NCBI RefSeq assembly: GCF_030161095.1
Contig: NZ_BSPP01000002.1
Location: 62,001 to 126,000 of the forward strand
Source of the DNA: Cypionkella aquatica
Lineage (GTDB): Bacteria > Pseudomonadota > Alphaproteobacteria > Rhodobacterales > Rhodobacteraceae
DNA: 64,000 bases
Reading direction: 5' to 3'
Shown here: positions 1 to 11,270 of the stretch, in pieces
Layout: each line of letters starts with the position of its first letter
Numbering within the stretch: the first letter of the stretch is position 1
Position numbers and translations under genes: made by a program
The notes under the pieces: model-generated
What the model saw: only the letters and a program-made list of their open reading frames with translations
What the model was told of the DNA's origin: nothing
Databases searched by the model: none

Positions 1-951
1 ACCTCGTGCCTCGTCAATCCCCGCGCCTGCCATGAAACCGTGCTGACCTATGACGCGGCCCCCGTGTCAAAGTCGGTCGCCGTGGTTGGTGCCGGTCCGG
101 CTGGCATGATGGCCGCCCTCGTCACGGCAAAACGCGGTCATCGGGTGACGCTGTTTGACCGCTCCAGCCAGCTTGGCGGCCAGCTGAACCTTGCGCGACT
201 GGTGCCGGGGAAAGAGGAGTTCAACGGACTGGTCAGTTGGCTTGCCGCCAGTGTCTCCGCCGCAGGCATCGAAACCCGGCTGGGCCACGCAGCGGGTGTC
301 GAGGATCTGCGCGCCTTTGACGAGGTTATCATCGCCACCGGCGTCGCACCGCGCGATCCCGGTATCAAGGGTCAAGAGCGTGGACTTTCCTATATAGAAA
401 CCCTGCGCGGAGCCAAGATCGGCGCGAAAGTGGCGGTGATCGGGGCAGGGGGTATCGGCTTTGATGTTGCCGAGTTTCTGGTCGCGGGCGGTCACTCCAC
501 CACCCAGCACCCCGAAGAATGGCGGCGCGAATGGGGGGTCGGAGATCCCAGCCTGACGCCGGGGGGGCTTGCCGAACCGGCACCCGATGCGCCCGCGCGG
601 CAGGTTTGGTTGCTGCAAAGAAAGGCTGAAAAGCCGGGCCGCGGTTTGGGGAAAACCACCGGATGGATCCATCGGGCAGCCCTGCAGATGAAAGGCGTCA
701 AGATGTGGGGCGGTGTCAGCTATCTGGGGATCGAGGCTGGCGGCCTGCGGATTTCCAGAGACGGCGTCGAGGAACTGCTGCCGGTCGATCAGGTGATCCT
801 TTGTGCCGGTCAGGTGCCTGAGCGCACCTTGGCCGATCAGCTGGCAGAGGCCGGAATCGCAGCTCATGTCATCGGTGGGGCGGATGTGGCGGCGGAATTG
901 GACGCCAAACGGGCGATTGATCAAGGCGCGCGTTTGGCTGCAAAGCTTTAG
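1..951 (+). CDS. fadH: NADPH-dependent 2,4-dienoyl-CoA reductase, C-terminal part (5' end outside window)
   Basis: The reading frame is open from the first base, so this is the last 316 codons of a longer gene. The visible part begins with TSCLVNPRACHE, the cysteine segment that helps bind the 4Fe-4S cluster in FadH/Old Yellow Enzyme-type reductases. It continues with a dinucleotide-binding VVGAGPAGM loop for FAD and, about 110 residues later, a second VIGAGGIGFD loop for NADPH. In this family the missing N-terminal half is the FMN-binding TIM barrel; whole proteins are about 670 residues. The enzyme removes double bonds during beta-oxidation of unsaturated fatty acids. An internal GTG at 40 is not the true start because the conserved cysteine motif lies upstream of it. 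The gene converges on the peroxidase gene that follows. Confidence 0.88.
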   Translation, partial: TSCLVNPRACHETVLTYDAAPVSKSVAVVGAGPAGMMAALVTAKRGHRVTLFDRSSQLGGQLNLARLVPGKEEFNGLVSWLAASVSAAGIETRLGHAAGVEDLRAFDEVIIATGVAPRDPGIKGQERGLSYIETLRGAKIGAKVAVIGAGGIGFDVAEFLVAGGHSTTQHPEEWRREWGVGDPSLTPGGLAEPAPDAPARQVWLLQRKAEKPGRGLGKTTGWIHRAALQMKGVKMWGGVSYLGIEAGGLRISRDGVEELLPVDQVILCAGQVPERTLADQLAEAGIAAHVIGGADVAAELDAKRAIDQGARLAAKL

Positions 952-1008
952 CGTCCGCGCGTCGACAGGTTTTAGCTTTTCAGAGCCTCAATGCCTTACG
1001 GGCTTACC

Positions 1009-1569
1009 TTAAGACTTGCCCGCAGCCAAAACCGCGTCAATCTTATCCTTGATCGCGCCCATCGGTTTGGCGTTTGAACCCCAGGCTTTGACAAAACGGC
1101 CATCCGGCCCGATCAGCACCTTGTTAAAATTCCAACCGGGCTTAAAGCCCTCGGTCTTTGCAACCCAAGCGTAAAACGGATCAACCTTGCCCGTTGCGAC
1201 ATGCGCAATCGTCGTCATCGGCAAGGTCAGCGCATAGTTCAGCTCGCAAAACTCTTTCACCTCGGCATCCGAGCCCAGCTCTTGGCTGAAATCATCCGAC
1301 GGCACCGCCAGCACCACGGCCTTGTCGCCGTAATGGTCAGAGAGTGCTTGCAAATCTGCATATTGCGGGGTGTAGCCGCACATCGAAGCGGTGTTGACCA
1401 CCAACACCGGCTTGCCGCGCCACTTGGCCGTGTCGTAGGTGCCGCCGTCTATCGAGGCGAAGGTAAAGCTGGGGGCGGTGTCGGCGGCTTTGGCCTTTGG
1501 CGCGGCGATGGTGAATACAATCGCAACCAGTGCCGTGGTAAAACCAGCCAAGCGGATAAGCGGGTTCAT
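1009..1569 (-). CDS. Glutathione peroxidase family protein, exported
   Basis: A 186-residue thiol peroxidase of the glutathione peroxidase family. The N-terminus (MNPLIRLAGF followed by a hydrophobic run and AKAAD) reads as a Sec signal peptide of about 28 residues, so the enzyme probably acts in the periplasm. The active-site segment NTASMCGYTPQY carries the peroxidatic cysteine (cysteine rather than selenocysteine), and WNFNKVLI with the later Gly-Pro-Asp-Gly loop is the second family signature. It would reduce hydrogen peroxide or lipid peroxides, probably using thioredoxin-like donors. Single gene, convergent with fadH and about 140 bp from the LacI-family gene. Family firm; substrate unknown. 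Confidence 0.88.
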   Translation of the reverse strand: MNPLIRLAGFTTALVAIVFTIAAPKAKAADTAPSFTFASIDGGTYDTAKWRGKPVLVVNTASMCGYTPQYADLQALSDHYGDKAVVLAVPSDDFSQELGSDAEVKEFCELNYALTLPMTTIAHVATGKVDPFYAWVAKTEGFKPGWNFNKVLIGPDGRFVKAWGSNAKPMGAIKDKIDAVLAAGKS

Positions 1570-1708
1570 GATACCTCCTGAGCTGTTTCAAGAGATACGC
1601 ATCAAAGCCCTAGTTGGATCAGTTTTGCAAGGGATGCACGTGGATTGTCGAATGTTGCCGAAAATTGCGCGTTTGGCCTGAGCCAAACTTGCGGTTTTGC
1701 CTGCGGGG

Positions 1709-2740
1709 CTAGCCGCGAATCGTGTCGCCTTTTTGCAGAGTCGGAAACAACTCGATCACCTCGCCGCCGATCTGGCCGCTGGGATGCTTGCCTGCGATGA
1801 TTTCAGCAGCAACACGGCCGATTTCCAAGCGACAGGCATCCATCGTCGCCAATTTGCGCGGCAGGCCATCCAGCAATTCGACGCCGTTAAAGCCCGCAAG
1901 GCCAATTTGCCCCGGCACGTCGATGCCTTTGTGCAGGCAATACAAAAGACCACCAGCACCGATCATATCGTTGGAGTAATACAGAAAATCGACCTGCGGG
2001 CTGCGCGTCAACACGGCTTCGGTCATCTCGCGGCCCTTCAGCAGGGCAGAGCCCCCCGAATAAAACTCGCGGTCAACCAGCACAAGGCCAGCCTTGGCCA
2101 GCGCTTCTTCAAATCCTTCAAGCCGTTTGCGGGCGCGGTGATCATAGGGCATCATCGTGCCCAGAAAGGCGATGTTGCGGTAACCTGCGGCGATGATCGC
2201 CTCGGCCATTTGCCGCCCGGCGCGCCGATGCGAAATGCCAACAGCGCTATCAACGGGATTGCCGTCGATATCCATGATTTCAACAATCGGAATCCCGGCC
2301 TGCGCCAGCATCGCCTGTGCGGCTTCGGTGTGCTCCAGCCCGGCAATAATCACGCCCGAGGGCCGCCACGACAGCATCTCGTACAGGACGGATTCCTCGC
2401 GGTCTGGCGAATAATTGGTCACGCCAACAACGGGTTGCAGCCCGGTGTCTTCCAGCGTGTCCGAGATCCCGGTCATCACTTCGGGGAACACCATGTTTGA
2501 CAGCGACGGGATGATCACCGCCACCAGATTGACGCGCTGACTGGCCAGAGCCCCGGCGATCTTGTTCGGCACATAGCCCAAGCGGCGCGCAGCCTCTAAC
2601 ACCCGTTCGCGGGTGGTTTCTGACACATCGCCGCGATTGCGCAACACCCGGCTGACCGTCATTTCGCTGACGCCCGAGGCTTCCGAGACATCACGAAGGG
2701 TAAGGGTGCGGCGCGGTTCGGGAGAGGGCGGTTTGCTCAA
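1709..2740 (-). CDS. LacI-family transcriptional regulator (GntR/gluconate-type subgroup likely)
   Basis: A 343-residue regulator. Residues 12-60 hold the LacI helix-turn-helix (LRDVSEASGVSEMTVSRVL) and the hinge helix ending LGYVPN. The rest is a periplasmic-binding-protein-like sensor domain (VNLVAVIIPSLSNMVFPEV onwards). The C-terminal ending LFPTLQKGDTIRG resembles gluconate-type regulators of this family, so a sugar-acid effector is possible, but no sugar catabolic gene lies in the window to confirm it. It is transcribed alone towards the peroxidase gene. A GTTA-N4-TAAC element at 2837-2850, about 100 bp upstream of the start, is a candidate autoregulatory operator. Confidence 0.85.
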   Translation of the reverse strand: MSKPPSPEPRRTLTLRDVSEASGVSEMTVSRVLRNRGDVSETTRERVLEAARRLGYVPNKIAGALASQRVNLVAVIIPSLSNMVFPEVMTGISDTLEDTGLQPVVGVTNYSPDREESVLYEMLSWRPSGVIIAGLEHTEAAQAMLAQAGIPIVEIMDIDGNPVDSAVGISHRRAGRQMAEAIIAAGYRNIAFLGTMMPYDHRARKRLEGFEEALAKAGLVLVDREFYSGGSALLKGREMTEAVLTRSPQVDFLYYSNDMIGAGGLLYCLHKGIDVPGQIGLAGFNGVELLDGLPRKLATMDACRLEIGRVAAEIIAGKHPSGQIGGEVIELFPTLQKGDTIRG

Positions 2741-2836
2741 GGGAAATGCCTGTCAAAAAGGGTTACACCTTGTTATCGCCAATTCCGCCGCTGGCCAACC
2801 GCAATATAAGGCTTGTTCCATTGCATGGGCTGGGCT

Positions 2837-2850
2837 ATGTTAGCGGTAAC
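2837..2850. promoter_or_regulatory. Candidate LacI/GntR-type operator
   Basis: ATGTTAGCGGTAAC contains GTTA and TAAC half-sites around a 4-bp GC-rich centre, the architecture used by LacI-family regulators. It lies upstream of the minus-strand LacI gene and about 170 bp before tRNA-Arg. A weaker GTTA/TTATC pair lies nearer the gene, around 2761-2777. This is a pattern match only. Confidence 0.35.
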
Positions 2851-3016
2851 GGCAGCGATGCCGGCGATATTCGGCGCGTCCTGCAAGCTCTCATTCCAGA
2901 CGCGACGGACCCGAGGGGGAGTGGTGGGCCAAAACTTCACTCCCCCTTAATTCCCTTCCAGCAAGTTGTGCCAAGACAGTTGCATCGCGGCGCGATTTTT
3001 CGCATGTAGGGGCCGT

Positions 3017-3093
3017 GGCTCCGTAGCTCAGCCGGATAGAGCGACGGTTTCCTAAACCGTAGGCCGCGTGTTCGAATCACGCCGGGGTCACCA
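3017..3093 (+). tRNA. tRNA-Arg (anticodon CCT)
   Basis: A 77-nt cloverleaf with encoded CCA. The acceptor stem GGCTCCG pairs with CGGGGTC (two G-U pairs). The D-arm begins TAGCTCAGCCGGATAGAGC. The anticodon stem ACGGT/ACCGT encloses the loop TTCCTAA, giving anticodon CCT (AGG codons). The T-arm is GCGTG TTCGAAT CACGC. Confidence 0.97.
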
Positions 3094-3115
3094 AATCTGC
3101 AAGATCATCAGAACG

Positions 3116-3148
3116 AAAAAGCCCCGGCCTTGCGGCACGGGGCTGAAT
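3116..3148. terminator. Bidirectional intrinsic terminator between tRNA-Arg and gyrB
   Basis: A hairpin with arms AGCCCCG (3120-3126) and CGGGGCT (3138-3144). On the minus strand it is followed by TTTTTC, a classical terminator for gyrB. On the plus strand it is followed by GAATTTTG and may stop tRNA-Arg transcription. Confidence 0.8.
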
Positions 3149-3169
3149 TTTGTGGCGTTGCAAAGCCGC

Positions 3170-5668
<2,499 letters not shown>

Positions 5669-5688
5669 TCACGCCTTGCGCCCCATAT

Positions 5689-6315
5689 TTAGTGGTTTGA
5701 CGCCGCAATCACGATACCCACACCGATCAGCAAAATCCCCGAACCAAGGTTCAGCCTGCGGATACTTTTGGGGCTGGAAAGCAGTTGGCGCGCACGGTCA
5801 AGAAACAGCGCAAGACCAAGGTTGCCCAGCATCGGCACGGCGGCAGACACCAGCAGGATGGCGGCGATATCCGGGGCTTTGACGCGGGAAAGATCGAAGA
5901 AACCCGGCAGCATGCCCATGTAAAACAAAATGGCTTTAGGATTGCCGATCACCGCTGCCACGCCAACCGCAAAGCCCGCCCACATGCCGGGTTTCGTCAT
6001 GCGCCCGTCGGTGGTGGGGGCTACTGCCGGTTTGCGGATCAGCAAAATCCCCATGATCACAAAGACCACCGCCGCGAGCCAGCGCAGCATGTGCAGGAAA
6101 TCGCCATAGACTGACAAGATCCACGACAGGCCAAAGATCGCGGCCAGCGGCCAGATCAGATCGCCCATCGCCACGCCTATTGCCAAGGGCCAGGCGCTTG
6201 CCATGCCGCCCGAAAGCGCGCGGGCGGTCAGTGCCACCCAGACCGGGCCGGGGATCACCCAAAGCAGGGCCATGCCCCAAGCGTAAAACATCAACTGGCT
6301 AAGCGTTATGGTCAT
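5689..6315 (-). CDS. LysE/RhtB-family amino acid exporter
   Basis: A 208-residue inner-membrane protein with about six hydrophobic segments. Family marks are the early PGP motif (LLWVIPGPVWVALTARAL), the G-x3-GD segment of helix 2 (AIGVAMGDLIWP) and NPKAILFYMGMLPGFF in the middle. LysE/RhtB proteins export amino acids or related small molecules by exchange with protons. The substrate cannot be read from the sequence. It follows the acetyltransferase gene by 22 bp and precedes gyrB by 74 bp, so it is probably co-transcribed with recF and the acetyltransferase. Confidence 0.87.
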   Translation of the reverse strand: MTITLSQLMFYAWGMALLWVIPGPVWVALTARALSGGMASAWPLAIGVAMGDLIWPLAAIFGLSWILSVYGDFLHMLRWLAAVVFVIMGILLIRKPAVAPTTDGRMTKPGMWAGFAVGVAAVIGNPKAILFYMGMLPGFFDLSRVKAPDIAAILLVSAAVPMLGNLGLALFLDRARQLLSSPKSIRRLNLGSGILLIGVGIVIAASNH

Positions 6316-6337
6316 GTTGGCTCTCCCTTCGGCTTGC

Positions 6338-6862
6338 CTAGAACAGCGGGCCGAGCATGTCCAGCGGGGCGTTGTCGGGCCAGATCTGACCGCGCAGCGG
6401 CAGCACCATCAGGGTTTCAGCGGGTTCCGATATGATCGCCGTGGTGCGGTTTTGCGCAAGATCGACAAAGGTCAGGATGTTGGTTTGCCGGGTAAAGCCA
6501 TGGCCTGCATACAGGGGCGCGGTGCCGAACAGGATGATATATTCGGTTTGGGCTGTGCGGGCGTGGCGGATGGCAGTTTGCAGCAGGCGGCCAGCGATAC
6601 CTGTGCCGCGATGGTCGGGGTGGCTGCAGACCTCGGCAAGACCAGTGGTTTCGGTCAGCCTGGTGCCAAGGCGGACGGGGCGGAGCAGCAAGGCGATATG
6701 GCCGATGATCTGGCCTTGGTCGCGCAGGATCACGCGCAGATGCGGGCGGTGGCGGTGATAGCTGCGGTTGTCGAAATCATCGCCAAAGCAAAGGGTGATC
6801 AGTTGGGCGATCTGGGCTTCGTCATCGGGCGTCAGGGCCCATTCGGGGATGATCTCGATCAT
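6338..6862 (-). CDS. GNAT-family N-acyltransferase with NodA-like features
   Basis: A 174-residue GNAT-fold transferase. The acetyl-CoA-binding motif A is visible as VCSHPDHRGTGIAGRLLQTAI (residues about 82-102; Q/R-x2-G-x-G/A pattern HRGTGIAG). Before it lies a strand GHIALLLRPVRLG, and the C-terminus is WPDNAPLDMLGPLF. From memory, the overall layout (loop rich in His/Arg, 'HIALLLR', C-terminal 'WP...D..GP') recalls the NodA acyltransferase family more than ordinary acetyltransferases; this is an unverified impression. The start overlaps the recF stop by 4 bp (ATGA), indicating translational coupling with recF. Substrate unknown. Confidence 0.78.
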   Translation of the reverse strand: MIEIIPEWALTPDDEAQIAQLITLCFGDDFDNRSYHRHRPHLRVILRDQGQIIGHIALLLRPVRLGTRLTETTGLAEVCSHPDHRGTGIAGRLLQTAIRHARTAQTEYIILFGTAPLYAGHGFTRQTNILTFVDLAQNRTTAIISEPAETLMVLPLRGQIWPDNAPLDMLGPLF

Positions 6863-7956
6863 GTGCTGACCTGCGATGTGCCATTGGTTTCGCTGATATG
6901 CAGCGTTTGCGCGCGCGGGCCAAGGCTGTCGAACAGCGTGGCTTCGGTGCCGGTCATCAGCGCCTGTGCGCCCAAGGCGCAGATCTCATCATAAAGGGCG
7001 GCGCGGCGGGCGGTGTCGAGATGGGCGGCGACCTCATCCAGCAGTAGGATCGGGGCTGAGCCAAAGTCGGCTGAAAGGGCGCGGGCATTGGCAAGGATCA
7101 GGCTGATCAGAAGGGCCTTTTGCTCGCCGGTGGAGCACTGTTCGGCGGGGGTGGCTTTGGCGGCAAAAATCGCCTGCATATCGGCGCGGTGCGGGCCGAT
7201 CAGGCTACGCCCTGCCGCCATATCGCGGCGACGGCTCTCGGCGAGCGCTGCGGCAAGGTCGACTGCATCCTCGCCCGTCAAGGTCAGATCGGCGCGGGGA
7301 AAGGCGGTTTCGGCGTCTTGCTGCGCTGTCTGCAAGCGTGCCAAAGCGGCTTGGCGATTTGCGGTGATCTGGGCGCCAGCGCTCGCCATTTGGGATTCCA
7401 AAGCGCCATACCAATGCGCATCGCTGATCTGATCTTTCAGCAGGCGGTTGCGGTCGCGCATGGCCTTCTCATAGGCCAACACCGCCTCGGCATGATCAGG
7501 GGAGAATGAGAGGGTCATACGATCCAGAAACCGGCGGCGCCCCTCGGCAGCCTCGATCCACAGCCGGTCCATCGCGGGAACCAACCACAGCACGCGTGCG
7601 ATGCGACCCAGCGCGGTTTGCGTTGCCAGTTTGCCGTCGATGCGGACAGCGCGGCTTTCGCTCGGCTCTGCCCAGGTTTCCACCTGATGATCGGCGCCGA
7701 ACCCGCGGAGATCGGCGCTGATTTTCCAGCCCAAAGCCTCGGGTTTGCGGGCGATGTCCTCTGCCGCCGCACGCCGCAAGCCGCGACCTGGTGACAGCAG
7801 CGATACGGCTTCAAGGATGTTGGTTTTGCCCGCACCATTGGGGCCGACAATCGCCACCGGACGGCCATCAAATACCAGCCGCGCCGCCTTGTGGCTGCGA
7901 AAATGCGAGAGGGTTAGCGTGGTGATGGCCAGCCCGCTCACGCTCATCCCTTTCAC
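6859..7956 (-). CDS. recF: DNA replication and repair protein RecF
   Basis: A 365-residue SMC-like ATPase that helps load RecA at single-stranded gaps and stalled forks. It shows LSHFRSHKAARLVFDG near the N-terminus, Walker A GPNGAGKTN (about 38-46), the signature STGEQKALLISLILANA (about 285) and Walker B ILLLDEVAAHLD. The called start is GTG at 7956, with GAGG about five bases upstream. An ATG three codons later (7947) is possible but its spacing to AAAGGG is too short. It follows dnaN by 86 bp and overlaps the downstream acetyltransferase by 4 bp. Confidence 0.96.
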   Translation of the reverse strand: MKGMSVSGLAITTLTLSHFRSHKAARLVFDGRPVAIVGPNGAGKTNILEAVSLLSPGRGLRRAAAEDIARKPEALGWKISADLRGFGADHQVETWAEPSESRAVRIDGKLATQTALGRIARVLWLVPAMDRLWIEAAEGRRRFLDRMTLSFSPDHAEAVLAYEKAMRDRNRLLKDQISDAHWYGALESQMASAGAQITANRQAALARLQTAQQDAETAFPRADLTLTGEDAVDLAAALAESRRRDMAAGRSLIGPHRADMQAIFAAKATPAEQCSTGEQKALLISLILANARALSADFGSAPILLLDEVAAHLDTARRAALYDEICALGAQALMTGTEATLFDSLGPRAQTLHISETNGTSQVST

Positions 7957-8042
7957 ATTGGCCTCAATACTCTGGGGAAGCGGAGAAGTTTCCCCGAAGG
8001 AGCGAAGAAACTGCGGAGCGGCGAACTAGCCCCAGCCGTTTG

Positions 8043-9161
8043 TCAAACCCGCATCGGCATGACGACATAGACCGCCGACATGTCATTGCCCTCGCGCATC
8101 AGCGTTGGATCGCCTGACGAGTTGAACAGGAACACGGCATTTTCACGGTCGACCTGCGACGCGATTTCCAGCAGGTATTTGGCGTTGAAGCCAATCTCCA
8201 ACCGCTCATCGCCGTAAGCCACGGCAAGTTCTTCTTCGGCGGCACCGGAATCGGGGGCGTTGACCGACAGGATCAGGCGATCTTCGTCCAAGCTGAGCTT
8301 TACCGCGCGCGAGCGTTCAGATGAGACGGTTGCCACGCGGTCCACCGCTTTGGCGAATTCGGTGGCATCGACTTCCAGACGGCGGGTGTTGCCGGTGGGG
8401 ATGACGCGGGTGTAGTCGGGAAAAGTGCCGTCGATGACTTTCGAGGTCAGGGTGATCAAAGGTGTGGCAAAGCGCACTTTGGTTTCCGAAACCGACACCG
8501 CAATTTCAGCGGAATCGTCATCAAGCAGTTTCTTCAATTCATTCACAGTCTTGCGCGGCACGATCACGCCGGGCATGCCCTGCGCGCCTTCGGGCAGGGG
8601 GGCGTCAATGCGCGCGAGGCGGTGGCCATCGGTGGCGACGCAGCGAAGTACCGCGCCGACATCGCCGGTCGAAACATGCATATAGACGCCGTTCAGGTAG
8701 TAGCGGGTTTCCTCGGTCGAGATCGCAAATTTCGCCTTGTCGAACAGGCGGCGGAGCACTGGGGCGGGGGCTGCGAAGTTTGACGAGTATTCCGAAGTTG
8801 CCATAACCGGGAAATCTTCGCGCGGCAGTGTGGCAAGGCTGAATGTCGATTTCCCCGCCGCAATCGTCAGACGGCCCGTGGCTGCATCCTCGGTCAACGC
8901 AACCAGCGCGCCATCGGGTAGTTTGCGGATGATCTCGTGCAGCATCACGGCGGAAACCGTGGTTGCCCCGGCGCGTTCCACCATGGCAGGGGCGCGGTCG
9001 ACCACTTCGATATCCAGATCGGTGGCGCGGAAGGAGACGGTGTTGCCTTCGGCCTCGATCAGCACGTTGGCAAGGATCGGAATGGTATTTCGGCGCTCCA
9101 CCACCGATTGCGCCTGCGCCAGCGCCTTGAGCAGAGTTGCGCGTTCGATGCTGATCTTCAT
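8043..9161 (-). CDS. dnaN: DNA polymerase III beta sliding clamp
   Basis: A 372-residue ring clamp that tethers polymerase III to DNA. It begins MKISIERATLLKALAQAQ and ends with the clamp's typical FLFNSSGDPTLMREGNDM segment followed by YVVMPMRV. Three clamp domains of about 120 residues fit the length. The frame remains open upstream, but the start at 9161 is preferred: it gives the conserved N-terminus and has an AAGGGGA ribosome site five bases upstream. The gene sits 122 bp after dnaA and 86 bp before recF, the classic arrangement. Confidence 0.97.
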   Translation of the reverse strand: MKISIERATLLKALAQAQSVVERRNTIPILANVLIEAEGNTVSFRATDLDIEVVDRAPAMVERAGATTVSAVMLHEIIRKLPDGALVALTEDAATGRLTIAAGKSTFSLATLPREDFPVMATSEYSSNFAAPAPVLRRLFDKAKFAISTEETRYYLNGVYMHVSTGDVGAVLRCVATDGHRLARIDAPLPEGAQGMPGVIVPRKTVNELKKLLDDDSAEIAVSVSETKVRFATPLITLTSKVIDGTFPDYTRVIPTGNTRRLEVDATEFAKAVDRVATVSSERSRAVKLSLDEDRLILSVNAPDSGAAEEELAVAYGDERLEIGFNAKYLLEIASQVDRENAVFLFNSSGDPTLMREGNDMSAVYVVMPMRV

Positions 9162-9283
9162 GTCATTCCCCTTGGCGGCACCCCTTTGCAGGGACGCCAA
9201 AACTACCCGGTTTTCGCCGGTTCACAAGCATTTTCGGGACTTTGAGGGCGAATGCTGGGCAGGTCAAGCCCGCCCGGCGCGCT

Positions 9284-10660
9284 TCAAGCCTGCAACTGAC
9301 GCCGCAGCAACTGCAGATCGTCGGAAAGCTGCGAATCGGTGGTCATAAGTTCTTCAATCTTGCGAACGCCGTGCATGATCGTGGTGTGATCGCGGCCGCC
9401 AAAGCGGCGCCCAATCTCGGGCAGGCTGCGCGAGGTCAGTTGCTTGGCGAAATACATCGCTACTTGCCGGGGCCGCGCGATGTTGCGCAGGCGTTTCGGG
9501 CCGATCATATCGGACAGGCGGATGTTGTAATGCTCGGCCACCTTGCGCTGGATTTCTTCGATCGTCAGCTTGCGATCGGACGCGCGCAGGATGTCGGCAA
9601 GGCAATCTTGCGCCAGTTCCAGCGTGATTTCGCGGCCCACAAGGCTGGCGAACGCGAAGAGGCGAGTCAAAGCGCCTTCCAGCACACGGACATTGGTGGT
9701 GATGCGATGTGCAAGAAACTCCAAAACCCCGGTGCTGATCGCCAAGCCTTTGTATTGCTGGCGATAATACTCGGCCTTTTGTTGCAGGATCCCAAGGCGC
9801 AATTCATAGTCTGTGGGGTGCAGGTCGACGACAAGGCCGCATTGCATCCGGGACTTGATACGGTCTTCCAGATCCTTGATCTCGCCCGGCGCACGGTCTG
9901 CGGAAATAACGATCTGCTTGTTTTGATCAATCAAGGCATTGAACGTATGGAAGAATTCTTCTTGGGTGCTGTCTTTCCCTGCGATGAATTGCACATCATC
10001 CACCATCAACACATCGACCGAGCGGAACAATTCTTTGAAATCCATGATCTGTTTGTCGCGCAGGGCTTGGACGAAGCGATACATGAATTGCTCGGCAGAG
10101 AGATATAGCACGCGCAACTGCGGCTGGCGGGCCTGAAGTTCGTGGGCAATCGCGTGCATCAGGTGGGTTTTGCCCAAACCAACGCCGCCATACAGAAACA
10201 ACGGGTTAAAGCTGACCGGACCACCTTCGGCGACACGGCGCGCGGCGGCATGGGCAAGCTCATTGGGCTTGCCAACTACAAAGCTGTCAAAGGTAAAGCG
10301 GGCATCCAGCGTCGCACCCGGCAAATCTTCGTCAGAGCGGTTGCGGGCAGGCTTGGCTGCACGGGCGGGCTTGTCAGCAGCGATCGGCGCGTGGGTTGGT
10401 TGCGGGTTCGCTGCAGTTTGTGCGGGAACCACAAATTCAGCGCGACCAGCGGCATGGCCGTCGGCGTTCAGCAGGCCAAGGATATGGTCGGAATAATTGC
10501 GCGACACCCAGTCGCCGAAAAACGTCGTTGGCACTTCAAAGCGCGCGATACCATCGCTCAGCCCGGCGAAGCGCAAAGGCTCGATCCAGCTTTTGTAATT
10601 GTTAATGCCGATCCGCTTTGCCAGCGTCTCGCATACCCTGCCCCAGGCCTCATTCGTCAT
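9284..10660 (-). CDS. dnaA: Chromosomal replication initiator protein DnaA
   Basis: A 458-residue AAA+ initiator. Domain I starts AWGRVCETLAKRIG. A variable Pro/Ala/Lys-rich linker follows (about 85-115). Domain III has Walker A GGVGLGKTHL (about 160) and Walker B VDVLMVDDVQF. The C-terminal domain IV contains RPRQVAMYFAKQL and the signature GRRFGGRDHTTIMHGVRKI that binds DnaA boxes. It is the first gene of the dnaA-dnaN-recF group. A GGGGAAG stretch lies about nine bases before the ATG. The 653-bp gap to rpsT is the natural place for its promoter. Confidence 0.98.
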   Translation of the reverse strand: MTNEAWGRVCETLAKRIGINNYKSWIEPLRFAGLSDGIARFEVPTTFFGDWVSRNYSDHILGLLNADGHAAGRAEFVVPAQTAANPQPTHAPIAADKPARAAKPARNRSDEDLPGATLDARFTFDSFVVGKPNELAHAAARRVAEGGPVSFNPLFLYGGVGLGKTHLMHAIAHELQARQPQLRVLYLSAEQFMYRFVQALRDKQIMDFKELFRSVDVLMVDDVQFIAGKDSTQEEFFHTFNALIDQNKQIVISADRAPGEIKDLEDRIKSRMQCGLVVDLHPTDYELRLGILQQKAEYYRQQYKGLAISTGVLEFLAHRITTNVRVLEGALTRLFAFASLVGREITLELAQDCLADILRASDRKLTIEEIQRKVAEHYNIRLSDMIGPKRLRNIARPRQVAMYFAKQLTSRSLPEIGRRFGGRDHTTIMHGVRKIEELMTTDSQLSDDLQLLRRQLQA

Positions 10661-11241
10661 TGTCTTGTCTTCCCCAAGCGCCTTTTCGGAAAACCGATGG
10701 CGCTTTCTAGTTGTCCCACGTTCCCACGCGGTTCACTTGCAACTGACTGCCACCGAAAACCACTTGGCACGGGTCGGTAAAACACCGTCCATACCAAGTT
10801 GCCCGGCCCGGTGGCGGGGACAAAATTCTAACAGCCGCTGCCGGACAAACCAGCCACGGTGTTCTATGTCGCTGTTGGCCAAATTGAGGCTCAAGCAGTC
10901 TAACATTCAGACACAAAAGGATAATTTCAGGTTGTTTTAGGCGTGGCTTGGCAGCGTGGCCCCTGATTTTCTCTGCTTTTGTGCCGTCATGTCCCCCAGA
11001 CGAAGTGAATCGCTTGGGCAAGTTAGCAAGCCGTCGCAGGTCGCTGCAACCGATCTTGTTGCTTGACAGAAGTTTGATCACGCGAATCCCCCGGCCCGTG
11101 CAAATTGGCCACTCTGTGGGCCGTAAGCACCGAAAATGACGCTACGTCAGATGCAATTTGCTTGCGTTTTGGCAAAGTACGACAGCGCTGATGACCGATT
11201 CTGCGGTGGGCTGACCGCCGGGGATCTGTGCGCAAATGCAT
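10661..11241. other. Intergenic region upstream of dnaA (no clear DnaA boxes)
   Basis: About 580 bp between the dnaA start and the rpsT terminator hairpin. I looked for TTATCCACA-like DnaA boxes on both strands and saw none with one mismatch; the nearest are TTGTCCCAC near 10710 and TGTGGGCCG near 11115. The longest open frame on the minus strand (10707-11081) resembles no known protein. The region must contain the dnaA promoter, but I cannot place it. Confidence 0.5.
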
Positions 11242-11270
11242 GAGGGCGCGGCCTTTCGGCGCGCGCCCTC
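11242..11270 (-). terminator. Hairpin downstream of rpsT
   Basis: Arms GAGGGCGCGGCC (11242-11253) and GGCGCGCGCCCTC (11258-11270) pair with one bulged base around the loop TTTC. It lies 44 bp after the rpsT stop in the direction of transcription. No U-run follows (ATGCATTTG), so it may stabilise the 3' end or act with other factors. Confidence 0.55.

Noticed and set aside
10707-11081. 124-codon minus-strand frame between rpsT and dnaA
   Set aside because: No recognisable motif or clear ribosome site, and it would fill the region expected to hold the dnaA promoter.
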